Assembly (NCBI RefSeq): GCF_014646815.1
Contig: NZ_BMNZ01000002.1
Coordinates: 248,001-312,000, forward strand
Length of the DNA: 64,000 nucleotides
Direction: 5' to 3'
Source: Terrabacter tumescens
GTDB taxonomy: Bacteria > Actinomycetota > Actinomycetes > Actinomycetales > Dermatophilaceae
Part shown: piece after piece, positions 34,793 through 42,460 of the stretch
Layout of the letters: every line of letters begins with the position of its first letter
How positions within the stretch are numbered: position 1 is the stretch's first letter
Notes under the pieces: model-generated
What the model was told of the DNA's origin: nothing
Databases searched by the model: none
What the model saw: only the letters and a program-made list of their open reading frames with translations
Made by a program: the position numbers and the translations under genes

Positions 34793-34822
34793 GGCATGCC
34801 CATGATAAAAGTTGGGTATGCC
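34793..34822 (+). promoter_or_regulatory. Inverted repeat overlapping a small gene's start
   Basis: GGCATGCCCA and TGGGTATGCC (one mismatch) flank the AT-rich TGATAAAAGT. The right arm contains the ATG at 34818. It resembles the CsoR-like half-sites 800 bases upstream but with a wider gap, and could be an operator or a hairpin masking translation. Confidence 0.45.
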
Positions 34823-34913
34823 GAACTCTGCGTCCCGACGCCTCCTGACCGGGGTGGCCACGACGGCCCTGTTCGTCGGGTGCTTCGTGCTCATCGCCAC
34901 GCTGCTCCCGTAG
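34818..34913 (+). CDS. Small single-span membrane protein
   Basis: A 31-residue reading frame, MPNSASRRLLTGVATTALF then VGCFVLIATLLP: a basic N-terminus and one membrane helix ending at the C-terminus. It fills the gap before the MntR-type gene, ending nine bases before that start. No family recognised. The start lies inside an inverted repeat and has no clear ribosome-binding site. Small membrane proteins often accompany metal transporters, but no function is claimed. Confidence 0.4.
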   Translation: MPNSASRRLLTGVATTALFVGCFVLIATLLP

Positions 34914-34922
34914 TCTCTGGCG

Positions 34923-35705
34923 GTGGCCAAGACCGAGAACCGCACCGCGATCGAGGACTACCTCAAGGTCATCTTCAGTCTCGGTGAGTGGCAGGACGAG
35001 ACGGTCAGCAACGCCGCCGTCGCCGCCCGGCTCGGGGTGTCCACCTCGTCCGTCTCCGAGATGGCCCGCAAGCTCGCCGACAACGGCCTCGTGGCGCACA
35101 AGCGCTACGGCGGGATGCGTCTGACCGACGAGGGGCTCGAGCAGGCGCTGCAGATGGTGCGCCGTCACCGGCTCGTCGAGACCTTCCTCGTGACGTCGCT
35201 CGGCTACGCCTGGGACGAGGTGCACGACGACGCCGAGGTGCTCGAGCACGCGGTCTCGACCCTCATGGTCGAGCGCATGGACACCCAGCTCGGCCACCCG
35301 TGGCGCGACCCGCACGGCGACCCGATCCCGACGGCCGACGGGGTGCTGCACCAGCCCACGGCCGAGCCGCTCGCGACGACCCCGGTGGGCGAGCGCCGTT
35401 TCGTGGCGCGCATCGACGACGACGACCCGGCCCTGCTGCGCTGGCTCGCCGAGACCGGGATCGCCGTCGACGCCGAGGTCGTGGTGCGCGAGCGCAAGCC
35501 GTTCGGGGGTGCGACCCGGCTCGACGTCAGGGCTCCCGGCGCCGCGGTCGACGGGCACCTCGTTGCCGAGCTCGGCGACCAGGCGGTGGCCGCGCTCCTC
35601 GTCAGCGTCGAACGGGCCTCGCCAAAACCGTTGAACGCCAAGGGTTGCCACTACTCCGACTGTCGACACATCAGCGCCCCAAGGGTTTCCGAGAAGAATC
35701 GCTAG
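34923..35705 (+). CDS. mntR: DtxR/MntR-family metal-dependent repressor
   Basis: A 260-residue regulator with the DtxR winged helix-turn-helix (ENRTAIEDYLKVIF, then VAARLGVSTSSVSEMARKL), the metal-binding dimerisation domain (RHRLVETFLVT, DEVHDDAEVLEHAVS) and an SH3-like third domain. The downstream Mn exporter candidate with a Mn riboswitch supports manganese rather than iron. The last 25 residues (NAKGCHYSDCRH...) extend beyond the usual end. The GTG at 34923 lacks a ribosome-binding site and may be leaderless. Confidence 0.85.
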   Translation: MAKTENRTAIEDYLKVIFSLGEWQDETVSNAAVAARLGVSTSSVSEMARKLADNGLVAHKRYGGMRLTDEGLEQALQMVRRHRLVETFLVTSLGYAWDEVHDDAEVLEHAVSTLMVERMDTQLGHPWRDPHGDPIPTADGVLHQPTAEPLATTPVGERRFVARIDDDDPALLRWLAETGIAVDAEVVVRERKPFGGATRLDVRAPGAAVDGHLVAELGDQAVAALLVSVERASPKPLNAKGCHYSDCRHISAPRVSEKNR

Positions 35706-35754
35706 GCGCACCGAGACGTTGCACCGACGGCAGAGCTGCACCTACGGTCGTCAC

Positions 35755-35895
35755 ATCGAAAGGGAGTAGTCCCAACGACCGCATCGACACACTGGCTCCG
35801 GCCCGGTGCGGCCGGCCCCGATCGCGACGCCGTCCCCGGCAGGCGCGGCCCGCGGCGGACGAGACTTTCGACCTCGTGCCGACCCACCGACGGGC
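35755..35895 (+). promoter_or_regulatory. Manganese riboswitch candidate (yybP-ykoY type)
   Basis: The 247-base leader of the GDT1-type exporter contains AAAGGGAGTAGT (35759-35770), then CTGGCTCCGG and GACGAGACTTTCGACC (35859-35874). These resemble the conserved GGGGAGUAG and CGAGAC elements of the Mn2+-sensing yybP-ykoY riboswitch, in the right order and spacing and in front of the classical target gene family. Boundaries are approximate. Confidence 0.75.
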
Positions 35896-35952
35896 GCGCC
35901 AGGTCGAGGCTCCCCGGGTGCTTCGAGCGTGCGCGCCGAGGAGACCCCAACC

Positions 35953-36519
35953 GTGTCCGCCTTTCTGATCAGCGCCGCCGTCATCTTCGTCGCCGAGCTC
36001 GGCGACAAGAGCCAGCTCATGGCGATGACGTTCGCCACCCGCTTCAAGATGCTCCACGTCCTCGTCGGCATCACCATCGCGACGGCCGTCGTCCACCTCG
36101 GCTCGGTCGCCATCGGCGCGGCCATCGGCGACAACCTCCCGCGCGACGCCATCTCCGTCACCGCGGGCGTCGCCTTCCTCTTCTTCGCCGCGTGGACGCT
36201 GCGGGGCGACTCGCTCTCCGACGAGGAGGCAGCCGTCGCCCGCACGACCCGGCGCACGGCGATCATCGCCGTCACCGTCGCGTTCTTCCTCGCCGAGCTC
36301 GGTGACAAGACCATGCTCGCCACCATCACGCTCGCGACGCAGCACGGCTGGTTCGGCACGTGGCTCGGCAGCACGGTCGGCATGGTCGCCGCCGACGCGC
36401 TGGCCATCGTCGTCGGGGCCGCCCTCGGCAAGCGGCTCCCGGAGCACGTCATCAAGTGGGGAGCGGCGGCGGCCTTCGTCGTCTTCGGCGTGCTGCTCAT
36501 CGTCGAGGGCCTGCGCTGA
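35953..36519 (+). CDS. GDT1/UPF0016-family Mn2+ exporter
   Basis: A 188-residue membrane protein with six to seven hydrophobic segments and the duplicated family motif E-x-G-D-K-[ST]: FVAELGDKSQLMAM near the start and FLAELGDKTMLATI near residue 115. These acidic motifs form the cation path in TMEM165/GDT1/MneA proteins, which export Mn2+. The GTG at 35953 follows GAGGAG by nine bases. The riboswitch-like leader and the MntR gene upstream make a coherent manganese-homeostasis unit. Confidence 0.9.
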   Translation: MSAFLISAAVIFVAELGDKSQLMAMTFATRFKMLHVLVGITIATAVVHLGSVAIGAAIGDNLPRDAISVTAGVAFLFFAAWTLRGDSLSDEEAAVARTTRRTAIIAVTVAFFLAELGDKTMLATITLATQHGWFGTWLGSTVGMVAADALAIVVGAALGKRLPEHVIKWGAAAAFVVFGVLLIVEGLR

Positions 36520-36591
36520 CCGGACGCCGATCGTCCGGGTCGAGCCCTACGCTGCCTCTGACGCGATGGCCGCGAGGCGAGGGAGACCGGG

Positions 36592-37410
36592 ATGAGCGAC
36601 GCCACGTACGAGGACCGGACCGGGGCACGGTTCGAGCGGGTCCGCCTGACCGGGGCGAGCTTCGAGGACGTCCACCTCGACGGGGCACGGCTGCACGACG
36701 TCGACCTGCGCAACGCCTCGCTTCGGATGGTCGACCTGCGGGGCCTGCGGGCCCGCGACGTCTGGCTCGAGGACGTCGACATCACCGGCGACGTCGAGAA
36801 CCTCGTCATCAACGGCGTCGACGTCGCCCCGCTCATCGACGCCGAGCTCGACCGACGCGACCCCGACCGCCCGAAGATGCGGCCCCCCGACGCTGCCGGC
36901 TACCGCGAGGCCTGGGACGTCGTCGAGCGACGGTGGGCCGAGACGGTCGAGAGGGCCCGCACCTTCACGCCCGAGCAGCTCCATGAGCGGGTCGACGGCG
37001 AGTGGTCTTTCATCGAGACCCTGCGCCACCTCGTCTTCGCCACCGACGCCTGGGTCAACCGGGCGCTGCTCGGTGACCCGGAGCCGTGGGACGCCCTCGA
37101 CCTGCCCCACGACGACATGCCCGACAGCCCGCCCGTGCCCCGCGACCGCGACGCCCGCCCCACGCTCGAGCAGGTACTGGCCCTGCGCGCCGACCGCATG
37201 GCCACCGTGCGCCGCGTCGTCGACGGCCTGACCGACGAGGCGCTCGCCGGCACGACGCAGCCCGTCCTCGAGCCGGGCTACCCGGAGCCCGAGCCGTATG
37301 CCGTCACCCGCATCCTGCGCTCGATCCTCAACGAGGAGTACCTCCACCGGCTCTACGCCGAGCGTGACCTCGCCGCTCTCGCGGCGCGCGCGGCGCGGGC
37401 GGCCGGCTGA
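36592..37410 (+). CDS. Pentapeptide-repeat/DinB-like fusion protein
   Basis: A 272-residue protein. Residues 8-65 look like a short pentapeptide-repeat helix (A/D-x-L/F pattern: ARFERVRLTGASFEDVHLDG and on). Residues 95-265 form a DinB_2-type four-helix bundle: GEWSFIETLRHLVFATDAWVNRALLG and the closing ILNEEYLHRLYAERDL. The metal-binding His residues of DinB-type thiol-dependent transferases appear present. Actinobacterial DinB proteins often use mycothiol. The substrate is unknown. Confidence 0.85.
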   Translation: MSDATYEDRTGARFERVRLTGASFEDVHLDGARLHDVDLRNASLRMVDLRGLRARDVWLEDVDITGDVENLVINGVDVAPLIDAELDRRDPDRPKMRPPDAAGYREAWDVVERRWAETVERARTFTPEQLHERVDGEWSFIETLRHLVFATDAWVNRALLGDPEPWDALDLPHDDMPDSPPVPRDRDARPTLEQVLALRADRMATVRRVVDGLTDEALAGTTQPVLEPGYPEPEPYAVTRILRSILNEEYLHRLYAERDLAALAARAARAAG

Positions 37411-37448
37411 ACCGGTGAACGGCCGTGCCGGAGCGGAAGGGTGGGCAC

Positions 37449-38117
37449 GTGACGACGGCTGACGACCCCGGCACCAACCGCGAGCCGGTCGTGCTCGACC
37501 TCCCCTTCCGTGGCAGGTGGCTGGCGCGCAACAGTCCTGCCCGCCGCGTGCCCAGCCACGGCACGGACCTGCTCGGCACGACCTACGCGATCGACTTCGT
37601 CGCCGTGGACGAGCGCGGCCTGCCCGCGCCGCGGACCTGGCGCACGGCCTTCGCGGTGGAGGCGCCCGAGCTCTTCCGCGGCTTCGGGCAGCCGGTGCTC
37701 GCACCGGCTGCCGGTCGGGTGGCCGCCGTCCACGACGGCGAGGGCGACCACGTGGCGCGGCGCTCGCAGCTCACCCTCCTGGCGTATGCCGTGGGGCAGG
37801 CGGGGCGCGTGCGTGGCGGTGCGCCCGCCGTCGCCGGCAACCACGTCGTGGTCGCGCTCGGCGCGGCCGGACCCTACGTCCTGCTCGCCCACCTGCGCCG
37901 CGGCTCGCTGCACGTGGCCGTGGGCGACGTCGTGTCGCCCGGTGACCTGGTGGGCGAGTGCGGCAACTCGGGCAACAGCACCCAGCCGCACGTCCACGTG
38001 CAGGTGACCGACTCGATGGAGTGGCCGTCGGCGCGCGGCCTGCCGATGCTCTTCCGCCGCCCCGGCCGCAGTGGTGCCTGGATGCCGGCGGAGTCGGAGA
38101 TCCTCGATGTGCCTTGA
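37449..38117 (+). CDS. M23-family peptidase-like protein
   Basis: A 222-residue protein with an M23 (LytM) fold: [15 protein letters not shown] (H-x(n)-D zinc ligands), [29 protein letters not shown] and [15 protein letters not shown] (H-x-H). Key His/Asp residues of the zinc site are kept. There is no signal peptide from the chosen GTG (37449, preceded by GGAAGGG), so it may be cytoplasmic or exported by another route. Such enzymes normally cut peptidoglycan peptides; the lack of an export signal is unusual. Confidence 0.82.
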   Translation: MTTADDPGTNREPVVLDLPFRGRWLARNSPARRVPSHGTDLLGTTYAIDFVAVDERGLPAPRTWRTAFAVEAPELFRGFGQPVLAPAAGRVAAVHDGEGDHVARRSQLTLLAYAVGQAGRVRGGAPAVAGNHVVVALGAAGPYVLLAHLRRGSLHVAVGDVVSPGDLVGECGNSGNSTQPHVHVQVTDSMEWPSARGLPMLFRRPGRSGAWMPAESEILDVP

Positions 38118-38235
38118 CGCACCCGGAGATCACAGGTGGCTCCCGACCGACTCCCAGACGGCGGGCCTAACGTGCGCTCACATCGAGTGTCGCGGGCGCC
38201 CGGCTCGGTCGACCCGCCGATCCCAGGAGGGTGCC

Positions 38236-38571
38236 ATGGCCGATCTCGGGTGGCCGGAGCTCACCATCATCGCCATCGCCGTCGTGCTCCTCTTCGGCTG
38301 GAAGCGCATGCCCGACATGGCTCGCAGCCTCGGGCGCTCGGCCCGCATCTTCAAGTCCGAGGTGGACCAGATGCGGCCCTCGTCCGAGTCGTCGGGCACC
38401 CCGTCGCGTGACAGCGTCCCCGACGCGGCCCCTCGCGCGGGGTTCGACGAGGACCGCGACGCGGCCCACGAGGCCGTGGCCCGCGCGGACGACCGCGTGG
38501 CCGAGGCCGACGCCGAGGTCGCCCGCCTGCGGGCCGAGCTCGTGCGGCGTCGCAACGTCAGCGGCAGCTAG
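38236..38571 (+). CDS. tatA: Sec-independent translocase protein TatA/TatE
   Basis: A 111-residue protein starting [20 protein letters not shown], a single membrane helix, followed by the amphipathic helix [22 protein letters not shown] and a charged tail, the TatA plan. TatA multimers form the pore for folded proteins in twin-arginine export. The ATG follows CAGGAGG. tatC and tatB are not nearby. A hairpin follows the stop. Confidence 0.9.
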   Translation: MADLGWPELTIIAIAVVLLFGWKRMPDMARSLGRSARIFKSEVDQMRPSSESSGTPSRDSVPDAAPRAGFDEDRDAAHEAVARADDRVAEADAEVARLRAELVRRRNVSGS

Positions 38572-38582
38572 CCCTCGTCACG

Positions 38583-38618
38583 GAGCGCGCCGGGCGGCAT
38601 ACGCCATCGGGCGCGCTC
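38583..38618. terminator. Terminator hairpin between tatA and rimK-like genes
   Basis: Perfect 9-bp arms GAGCGCGCC (38583-38591) and complement (38610-38618) between two convergent genes. Confidence 0.65.
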
Positions 38619-38638
38619 AGGCGACCCTCAGGCGACCC

Positions 38639-39832
38639 TCACGCGACGGTGTGGATCGGGTCGTTCGGCAGCTTGCGCACCTTGGCGCGCCGGCGGCGTC
38701 GCTCGGGGATCATCGAGCGCATCTCCTCGAGGCGGCCGAAGCACAGCAGCCGGTCCTCGGCCTCGAGCACGACGCGGCGGCGCGGGTTGGGTATGACGCT
38801 CGTGCCGCGGTGCAGCGTCAGCACCTGCAGGTCGCGCTCCTCGAGGCCCGAGTCGCCGATCGTCTTGCCGATGATGTCGGCGCCGGCGTGCACGACGAGC
38901 TCGGCGACGCCGTAGCCCGTCGAGACCGTGAGGCGCTGGCGCACGTCGATCTCGGGGAAGGCGACCTGGCCGGCGATGTGGTCGATGATCGCGCCGGCGA
39001 CGTCGAGGTTCGTCGCGGTCTCGATGCCCTCGAGGCCGGGGGAGGAGTTGACCTCCATGACGAGCGGGCCGTCGTTGCCCTCGAGCATGTCGACGCCGGC
39101 GACGCGAAGTCCCATGATCTGCGCCGAGCGCACGGCGGCCTGCTCGTACTCCGGCGTCAGCTCGACCGGCTCGACGGTGCCGCCACGGTGGACGTTGGAG
39201 CGGAACTCGTCGCCGCTGGCCCGGCGGCGCATCGCGGCCACGACGCGGTCGCCCACGACGAGGGCTCGGATGTCGCGGCCCCGGCTCTCGGTGATGAAGC
39301 TCTGGATGAGGACGTTCTGCTTGGTGCTGTGCAGCGTCTCGATGATCGCCTCGGCGATCTTGATGTCGGGCGCGAGGATGACGCCGATGCCCTGCGTGCC
39401 CTCGAGCAGCTTGATGACGACGGGGGCGCCGCCGACGCGCTCGATGGCCGGCATGACGTCGGCGCGGTTGCGCACGAACGTCGTCGCGGGCATGCCGATC
39501 TGGTGGCGCGAGAGGATCTGCGCGGCGCGGAGCTTGTCGCGCGCGTTGGCGATGCCGTTGGCCGTGTTGGGCGTGTAGACGTCCATCTGCTCGAACTGCC
39601 GCACGACGGCCGTGCCGAAGTAGGTGATCGAGCTGCCGATGCGCGGCAGGATCGCGTCGTAGTCCGACAGCGGGCGGCCGCGGAACTGCAGGTCCGGCTC
39701 GGGCCCCGACAGGTCGATGGCGAAGCGGAGCGTGTTGAGCACCCGCACCTGGTGTCCGCGGTCGAGCGCCGCCGTGCGCAGGCGCTGCGTCGAGTAGGCA
39801 CGCGGCGCGCGCGAGAGGATCGCGAGTTTCAT
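38639..39832 (-). CDS. rimK: RimK-type ATP-grasp ligase fused to a TrkA_C domain
   Basis: A 397-residue protein. Residues 1-300 are a RimK-like glutamate ligase: MKLAILSRAPRAYSTQRL, ATP-grasp blocks VVIKLLEGTQGIGVILA and VAGVDMLEGNDGPLVMEVNSSPGLEGIE. Residues 310-380 are a TrkA_C (RCK C-terminal) domain: VAELVVHAGADIIGKTIGDSGLEERDLQVL. RimK adds Glu residues to ribosomal protein S6 in E. coli; TrkA_C domains bind small ligands in K+ channels. It is divergent from a retropepsin-like protease with only 24 bases between starts, a conserved pairing. Confidence 0.9.
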   Translation of the reverse strand: MKLAILSRAPRAYSTQRLRTAALDRGHQVRVLNTLRFAIDLSGPEPDLQFRGRPLSDYDAILPRIGSSITYFGTAVVRQFEQMDVYTPNTANGIANARDKLRAAQILSRHQIGMPATTFVRNRADVMPAIERVGGAPVVIKLLEGTQGIGVILAPDIKIAEAIIETLHSTKQNVLIQSFITESRGRDIRALVVGDRVVAAMRRRASGDEFRSNVHRGGTVEPVELTPEYEQAAVRSAQIMGLRVAGVDMLEGNDGPLVMEVNSSPGLEGIETATNLDVAGAIIDHIAGQVAFPEIDVRQRLTVSTGYGVAELVVHAGADIIGKTIGDSGLEERDLQVLTLHRGTSVIPNPRRRVVLEAEDRLLCFGRLEEMRSMIPERRRRRAKVRKLPNDPIHTVA

Positions 39833-39856
39833 GCTGGGTCCTGCCAAGATGGGCGG

Positions 39857-40333
39857 GTGTCTGGGCCGGCCTATTCAAGCACTCCCGTCGGGTGGCGGGA
39901 GTGGGTCTCCCTACCCGACGCGGGACTGCCGTGGGTCAAGGCCAAGATCGACACCGGTGCCCGCACGTCGTCGCTGCACGCCGAGGACGTCGAGGAGTTC
40001 GAGCGCGACGGCGAGCCGTGGGTGCGCTTCACCGTCCACCCGTGGCAGGACACCAGCGACGACGCGCACACCGTCGAGTGCCGGGTGCGCGACCGCCGCA
40101 GCGTGCGCAGCTCGTCGGGCCACGTGACCAAGCGCTACGTCGTGCGCCTCGACCTCTCGCTCGCCGGCCGCACGGTGCCCGCCGAGGTCACGCTGAGCAA
40201 GCGCGACCGGATGGGCTTCCGCATGCTCGTCGGCCGTGAGGCGCTGCGCCAGGGATACCTCGTGGACCCCTCGCGGTCGTATGCCGGCGGCCGCCCCCCG
40301 AAGGACGTCCGCCGCCGCAACCGCGGCCGCTGA
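39857..40333 (+). CDS. Retropepsin-like ATP-dependent zinc protease family (RimB-like)
   Basis: A 158-residue aspartic-protease-like protein with the single active-site motif KIDTGARTSSLHA and the later LVGREALRQGYLVDPSRSY. Proteins of this family (PF05618, RimB) act with RimK and cut the glutamate tail of S6. The divergent RimK-type gene supports a joint role in post-translational glutamylation. The GTG at 39857 gives the family start. Confidence 0.88.
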   Translation: MSGPAYSSTPVGWREWVSLPDAGLPWVKAKIDTGARTSSLHAEDVEEFERDGEPWVRFTVHPWQDTSDDAHTVECRVRDRRSVRSSSGHVTKRYVVRLDLSLAGRTVPAEVTLSKRDRMGFRMLVGREALRQGYLVDPSRSYAGGRPPKDVRRRNRGR

Positions 40334-40390
40334 CCGAGTCACCCACCCGACCGAGGGCGTATGCCGTGCGGCCGGGTCCTTCACCTGTCC

Positions 40391-41923
40391 TCAGTGGGCG
40401 CCGGTGAGGTGACCGGCGAGCCGCTCGTGGCGCTCGCGGCTGGGTTCGTTGAGGCCAGTGATCGTGACGGTCTTGCCCCGGGCGGCGTACTTCTGCGTGA
40501 TCGCGTCGAGGGTGGCGACGCTCGAGGCGTCCCAGACATGTGACCGGGACAGGTCGATGACGACGTGGGCGGGGTCGCCGACGTAGTCGAACTGGGTCAC
40601 GAGGTCGTTGCTCGAGGCGAAGAAGAGCGCGCCCTCGACGGCATACAGCCGCGTGTCCGCGTCGGGGTGCGCCACGTCGACGACGCGCGTCAGGTGCGCC
40701 ACGCGGCGGGCGAAGAGCACCATCGCGACGAGGACGCCGACGACGACGCCGATCGCGAGGTTGGACGTGGCGACGACGACGATGACGGTGCCGACCATGA
40801 CGAGCGTCTCGCTGCGCGGCATCCGGCGCAGCGTGCTGGGGCGCACGCTGTGCCAGTCCATCGTGCCGACCGACACCATGACCATGACGGCGACGAGCGC
40901 GGCCATGGGGATGATCGCGACGATGTCGCCGAGGCCGACGACGAGGACGAGCAGGAAGACGCCGGCGAGGAACGTCGAGATCCGGGTGCGGGCGCCGGAG
41001 GCCTTGACGTTGATCATGGTCTGGCCGATCATCGCGCAGCCGCCCATGCCGCCGAAGAAGCCGGTGACGATGTTGGCGACGCCCTGCCCCCACGACTCGC
41101 GGGTCTTGGACGAGTGGGTGTCGGTGACGTCGTCGACGAGCTTGGCCGTCATGAGCGACTCCATGAGCCCGACGAGAGCCATCGCCAGCGCGTAGGGCGC
41201 GATCGTCGTCAGCGTGTCGAGCGTGAAGGGGACGTCGGGCACGAGGAGGCTCGGGAGCGACTCGGGCAGCTTGCCCTCGTCACCGACGGTCGGGACGGCG
41301 ATCGAGGCCGCGACGGTCAGGACGGTGAGCACGACGATCGCGACGAGCGGGGCCGGGACGGCGGTGGTGACCCGGGGCAGCAGCACGATGAGGGCGATGC
41401 CGACGGCGACGAGGGGGTAGACCATCCACGGCACCCCGAGCAGGTGCGGCACCTGGGCGAGGAAGATCAGGATCGCGAGCGCGTTGACGAAGCCGACCAT
41501 GACCGAGCGCGGGACGAAGCGCATCAGCTTGGCCACGCCGAGCAGGCCGAGGACGACCTGGATGACGCCGCCGAGGATGACGGTGGCGATGAGGTGGTCG
41601 AGGCCGTGGTCGCGCACGACCGGTGCGACGACGAGCGCGACCGCCCCGGTCGCGGCGGAGATCATCGCGGGCCGGCCACCGACGAACGCGATGGTGACCG
41701 CCATCGTGAAGGACGCGAAGAGCCCGACCCGGGGGTCGACGCCGGCGATGATCGAGAACGAGATGGCCTCGGGGATCAGGGCGAGGGCGACGACGAGGCC
41801 GCCGAGGACCTCGACGCGCAGGCGGCGGGGCGAGCGCAGGGCGGCGCGCACGGACGTCACGTCGGCCTCGTGGGCGAACGGTGGGGTCACCGCGCTGGTC
41901 GGGGAAGTGGTGGGGTCGGGCAT
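40391..41923 (-). CDS. SulP-family anion transporter with STAS domain
   Basis: A 510-residue transporter. About 400 residues hold 10-14 membrane segments, including the SulP signatures ALALIPEAISFSIIAGVDPRVGLF and GFFGGMGGCAMIGQTMINVKASG. The C-terminal STAS domain spans about residues 415-505 (HVVIDLSRSHVWDASSVATLDAI). SulP proteins carry sulfate or bicarbonate, often with Na+ or H+. CAGGAG precedes the ATG at 41923. A MerR-type gene lies upstream on the same strand and may share the transcript. Confidence 0.92.
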   Translation of the reverse strand: MPDPTTSPTSAVTPPFAHEADVTSVRAALRSPRRLRVEVLGGLVVALALIPEAISFSIIAGVDPRVGLFASFTMAVTIAFVGGRPAMISAATGAVALVVAPVVRDHGLDHLIATVILGGVIQVVLGLLGVAKLMRFVPRSVMVGFVNALAILIFLAQVPHLLGVPWMVYPLVAVGIALIVLLPRVTTAVPAPLVAIVVLTVLTVAASIAVPTVGDEGKLPESLPSLLVPDVPFTLDTLTTIAPYALAMALVGLMESLMTAKLVDDVTDTHSSKTRESWGQGVANIVTGFFGGMGGCAMIGQTMINVKASGARTRISTFLAGVFLLVLVVGLGDIVAIIPMAALVAVMVMVSVGTMDWHSVRPSTLRRMPRSETLVMVGTVIVVVATSNLAIGVVVGVLVAMVLFARRVAHLTRVVDVAHPDADTRLYAVEGALFFASSNDLVTQFDYVGDPAHVVIDLSRSHVWDASSVATLDAITQKYAARGKTVTITGLNEPSRERHERLAGHLTGAH

Positions 41924-42058
41924 GGTCGGCTCCTGGTGCGTGGGGGCGACACGGCACACCTCCTCGTCGGCTCTCGCCGGGGAGGGACGGTCGCGGGTGT
42001 CCGGGACGACGGTGTCCGGGCTGCTGTCAACTGCTGTGGCTTTGAAAGGGTCTGTGGC

Positions 42059-42460
42059 TCAGTCGATCTCGTCGCCGAGCTGGCGCGCGAAGGCCTCGGC
42101 GCTCTCGACGCGCTCGCGCAGGCGTCCGAGCTGGTGCTCGACGAGGGCGTGGTAGGCGCGCAGGCGCTCGGTCAGCTCGCTGCGCCGCGCCCTGCCGAGG
42201 CGCGGGCGGGCCAGCTCGTCACGGATGTCGATGAGGTCGCGCATCTGCTCGAGCGTGAAGTCGAGCGGCTTCATCCGCTTGATGAGCAGCAGGCGCTCGA
42301 CGGCCTGCTCGGAGTAGAGGCGGAAGCCGCCGGGGCTGCGCTGCGGCTCGGGCAGCAGCTCGACCTCCTCGTAGTGCCGGATCGTGCGGAGGCTGAGGCC
42401 CGTGCGGTCCGCGACGTCGCCGATCTGCAGCAGGTCGGTGGACACTCGAGACTCTGGCAC
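42059..42460 (-). CDS. MerR-family regulator
   Basis: A 133-residue MerR regulator: DNA-binding domain LLQIGDVADRTGLSLRTIRHYEEVELLPEPQ, then GGFRLYSEQAVERLLLIKRMKPLDFTLEQM and a C-terminal coiled coil. There is no Cys-based metal site. GTG 42460 is chosen because the predicted promoter puts the transcript start next to it; GTG 42445 is possible. It lies 135 bases before the SulP gene and may regulate it. Its 5' 240 bases overlap the end of the MFS reading frame. Confidence 0.85.
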   Translation of the reverse strand: MPESRVSTDLLQIGDVADRTGLSLRTIRHYEEVELLPEPQRSPGGFRLYSEQAVERLLLIKRMKPLDFTLEQMRDLIDIRDELARPRLGRARRSELTERLRAYHALVEHQLGRLRERVESAEAFARQLGDEID

